Assembly (NCBI GenBank): GCA_003427395.1 | Contig: BFEA01000628.1 | Coordinates: 630,940 to 658,563, forward strand | From: Chara braunii | Lineage: Eukaryota > Streptophyta > Charophyceae > Charales > Characeae | Direction of reading: 5' to 3' | DNA: 27,624 bases | Translations under genes and position numbers: made by a program | In this document: piece by piece, positions 26,354-27,624 of the stretch | How positions within the stretch are numbered: position 1 is the first letter of the stretch | Layout: every line of letters begins with the position of its first letter | Notes under the pieces: generated by a model | The model's database searches: none | What the model was told of the DNA's origin: nothing | Seen by the model: only the letters and a program-made list of their open reading frames with translations

Positions 26354-26394
26354 GAGGCTACCAGAGTGGTCCTGCCTCACTTGCTCGGCTGGGC
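26354..26394. repeat. Lone terminal repeat of the outer transposon family
   Basis: GAGGCTACCAGAGTGGTCCT and the following CTCACTTGCTCGGCTGGG closely match the right end of the outer element (reverse complement of 24858-24900). No matching partner end is visible downstream, so the copy is truncated or extends past the window. Confidence 0.5.
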
Positions 26395-26404
26395 AAAAAT
26401 ATAG

Positions 26405-26424
26405 AAATATATATATATATATAT
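26405..26424. repeat. Short AT microsatellite
   Basis: An AT dinucleotide run of about ten units next to the lone transposon end. Confidence 0.8.
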
Positions 26425-26490
26425 CGTCAAATAGAACTGCCCGGTAAACCGTAGGCAGAGAGGGAGAAGAGGACAAAAAACGAGGGGCTG

Positions 26491-26530
26491 TGACAAACTG
26501 TTTCGTCGGAGTTTCACCGACTCATCAGGA
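26491..26530 (-). ncRNA. Hammerhead-like core, orphan
   Basis: The minus strand reads CCTGATGA, stem II GTCGG-TGAAACT-CCGAC (five perfect pairs), GAAA, a short stem III (ACA with TGT around a three-base loop) and GTC. All conserved core bases are present. Stem I is not evident: the sequence 5' of the core (CAGCCTC) does not pair with that following the cleavage site (ACAGCCCC). No RT or endonuclease lies nearby, so this may be a PLE or retrozyme remnant cut off by the transposon that begins at about 26543. Confidence 0.55.
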
Positions 26531-26542
26531 GGCTGAACCCTA

Positions 26543-27268
26543 CCGGGTTACCTGACCGAACGTTTCGGGGCCCCTGGGTTGGCCCCCGACCATTTGGGCG
26601 TTAGGGGTCCCTTTCGGGGGCCGAACACCTCCAGGTACGGCCCCGCCAAAAAATGTTTCGGGGGTTAGCAATAAGTTTGTTTTCTCTAAAACGTTTTTTG
26701 TGAGTTCTCTATGATGTAACCTACACGCCTATAAATTTTCGAGCCATTCTGATGAGCCTGAAAAACATTAAAAATCGTCAAAGATGGGGGTGTCAAAACC
26801 TGCTCGCCCACTCATTATTTTGTTTTTTTTCACTTTTAACTTTTTGTTTTCACTTTATTTCGGTGCCTAAAACATTTTGTTATTTTTGAAAAAAAAAATA
26901 ATTAGTTACTGATTATGCAAGCTTCATATCTGTAAATTTTTAGGGCATTTGTGAACGCCAAAAAATATTTAAAAATCGGCAAAGATGGCGGTGTCGAAAA
27001 GGGGCTGGCACACTCACTCATTTTAATTCTCTTTTTATTTTCTCTTAGTTTTATCATAGTGTATATTTTCTGTATTTGATTTTTAATTCAAATTTGGTAA
27101 GGAATTTGGATGTAGTGCCCAGGCAAATGTTTTTTCGTTTGTTGTTCTCCATAACATATTGTTTTTTCGGAATTGTTTGAAAACCTTTTTTTTTTTTTTT
27201 TTTTTTTTTGGGTCCGCGTTCAACCCAAACGACCGAACGCCTTCCGAAGGGGTCTAATACGTTCGGGC
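26543..27268. mobile_element. hAT-like non-autonomous element, copy 3 (right end missing)
   Basis: Starts CGGGTTACCTG and follows the plan of copies 1 and 2: GC-rich left end, AAAAATCG.CAAAGATGG repeated near 26775 and 26977, a T-run at 27187-27209, then CCGAACGCCTTCCGAAGGGG. It stops at GTTCGGGCT without reaching the final GGTTACC end. It is more diverged than the other copies. Confidence 0.6.
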
Positions 27269-27269
27269 T

Positions 27270-27331
27270 GGTACCAAAATATTTTTTAGGTACCAAAATA
27301 TGTTTAGGTACCAAAATAATATTTAGGTACC
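27270..27331. repeat. Tandem GGTACC repeat at an inversion junction
   Basis: GGTACC occurs at 27270, 27289, 27307 and 27326, in units of 18-19 bases reading GGTACCAAAATAT.TTTTA. The tract separates copy 3 from an inverted partial copy. Confidence 0.8.
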
Positions 27332-27624
27332 TAATTCCTTACCAAATTTGAAATAAAAATTAAATACGGAAAATAAATACTAATAATAAAAATAAAAAGA
27401 GAATTAAATTTAGTGAGTGCACGAGGATGTTTTCAACGCCGCCATCTTTGGCGATTTTTCATTTTTTTTTTTCATAGCTAAATGCCCTGAAAATTTACAG
27501 ATGTGTAACTTTACAGATGCCCTAAAAATTGTTTAGACACCGAACTAAAGTGAAAACAAAAAGTAAAAAGTGAAAAAATATGTGGGCGAGCACGTTTTGA
27601 CACCGCCATCTTTGGCGATTTTTA
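27332..27624 (-). mobile_element. hAT-like element, copy 4 (inverted, partial)
   Basis: From TTCCTTACCAAATTTGAAAT onward the sequence is the reverse complement of the central part of copies 1-3, including two CGCCATCTTTGGCG-type hairpins (27441 and 27604). It begins at an internal point of the element and runs off the window. With copy 3 it forms a large inverted repeat of roughly 300 bp per arm. Confidence 0.65.

Noticed and set aside
26179-26454. 91-codon hydrophobic frame (membrane protein)
   Set aside because: Produced by AT-rich low complexity; crosses a transposon end and a microsatellite.

Overview
The window reads as nuclear DNA of a green-lineage eukaryote. The best single clue is a U6 snRNA copy at 11905-12005 (minus strand) whose 5' stem and 3' end follow the plant form rather than the animal form. 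An intronless DUF4360 gene, a family known from fungi, mosses and some bacteria, and Gag-like proteins with CCHC knuckles and long charged helices fit a streptophyte. A charophyte alga such as Chara is my best guess, from recollection of similar proteins and not from any search. Almost everything else is mobile or repetitive DNA. LAYOUT. 1-680: C/A-rich low complexity, a foldback repeat and a poly(A)-tailed stretch. 693-7226: a decayed Penelope-like element on the minus strand (PLE1), flanked by two direct pseudo-LTRs and a 12-bp target-site duplication (TSD). 7240-10400: mostly unique sequence with a foldback, a GCGC-palindrome/TATA promoter-like block, a G-rich tract and a GT/GA microsatellite broken by a 15-N gap. 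10410-11045 (minus): the one intact host gene, a secreted DUF4360 protein. 11880-12018: a U6 retropseudogene with poly(A) tail and TSD. 12880-14660 and 19577-20420: a dispersed repeat region with hairpins and GTGTGAG...CTCACAC palindromes, split by a second Penelope-like element (PLE2, 14674-19563, minus strand) with a 13-bp TSD. 20660-21530: foldback elements. 21540-23860 (minus): a decayed Ty3/gypsy fragment. 23867-27624: AT-rich DNA holding at least four copies of a ~750-bp hAT-like non-autonomous transposon, one nested in another element and two in inverted orientation, plus an orphan hammerhead-like sequence. HOW IT FITS TOGETHER. PLE1 and PLE2 are diverged members of one family with the same order: ORF1, a Gag-like protein starting MGSN with a CCHC zinc knuckle, a coiled coil and a conserved C-terminal block; then ORF2 with the GIY-YIG endonuclease upstream of the reverse transcriptase, which is the permuted order of Chlamys/Naiad-type PLEs; then a hammerhead ribozyme near the 3' end (inside the pseudo-LTRs in PLE1). 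A retrovirus-like Gag ORF beside a permuted PLE polyprotein is the most interesting system here. Both copies are broken by stops and frameshifts, although the PLE2 RT is one open frame with all catalytic motifs.
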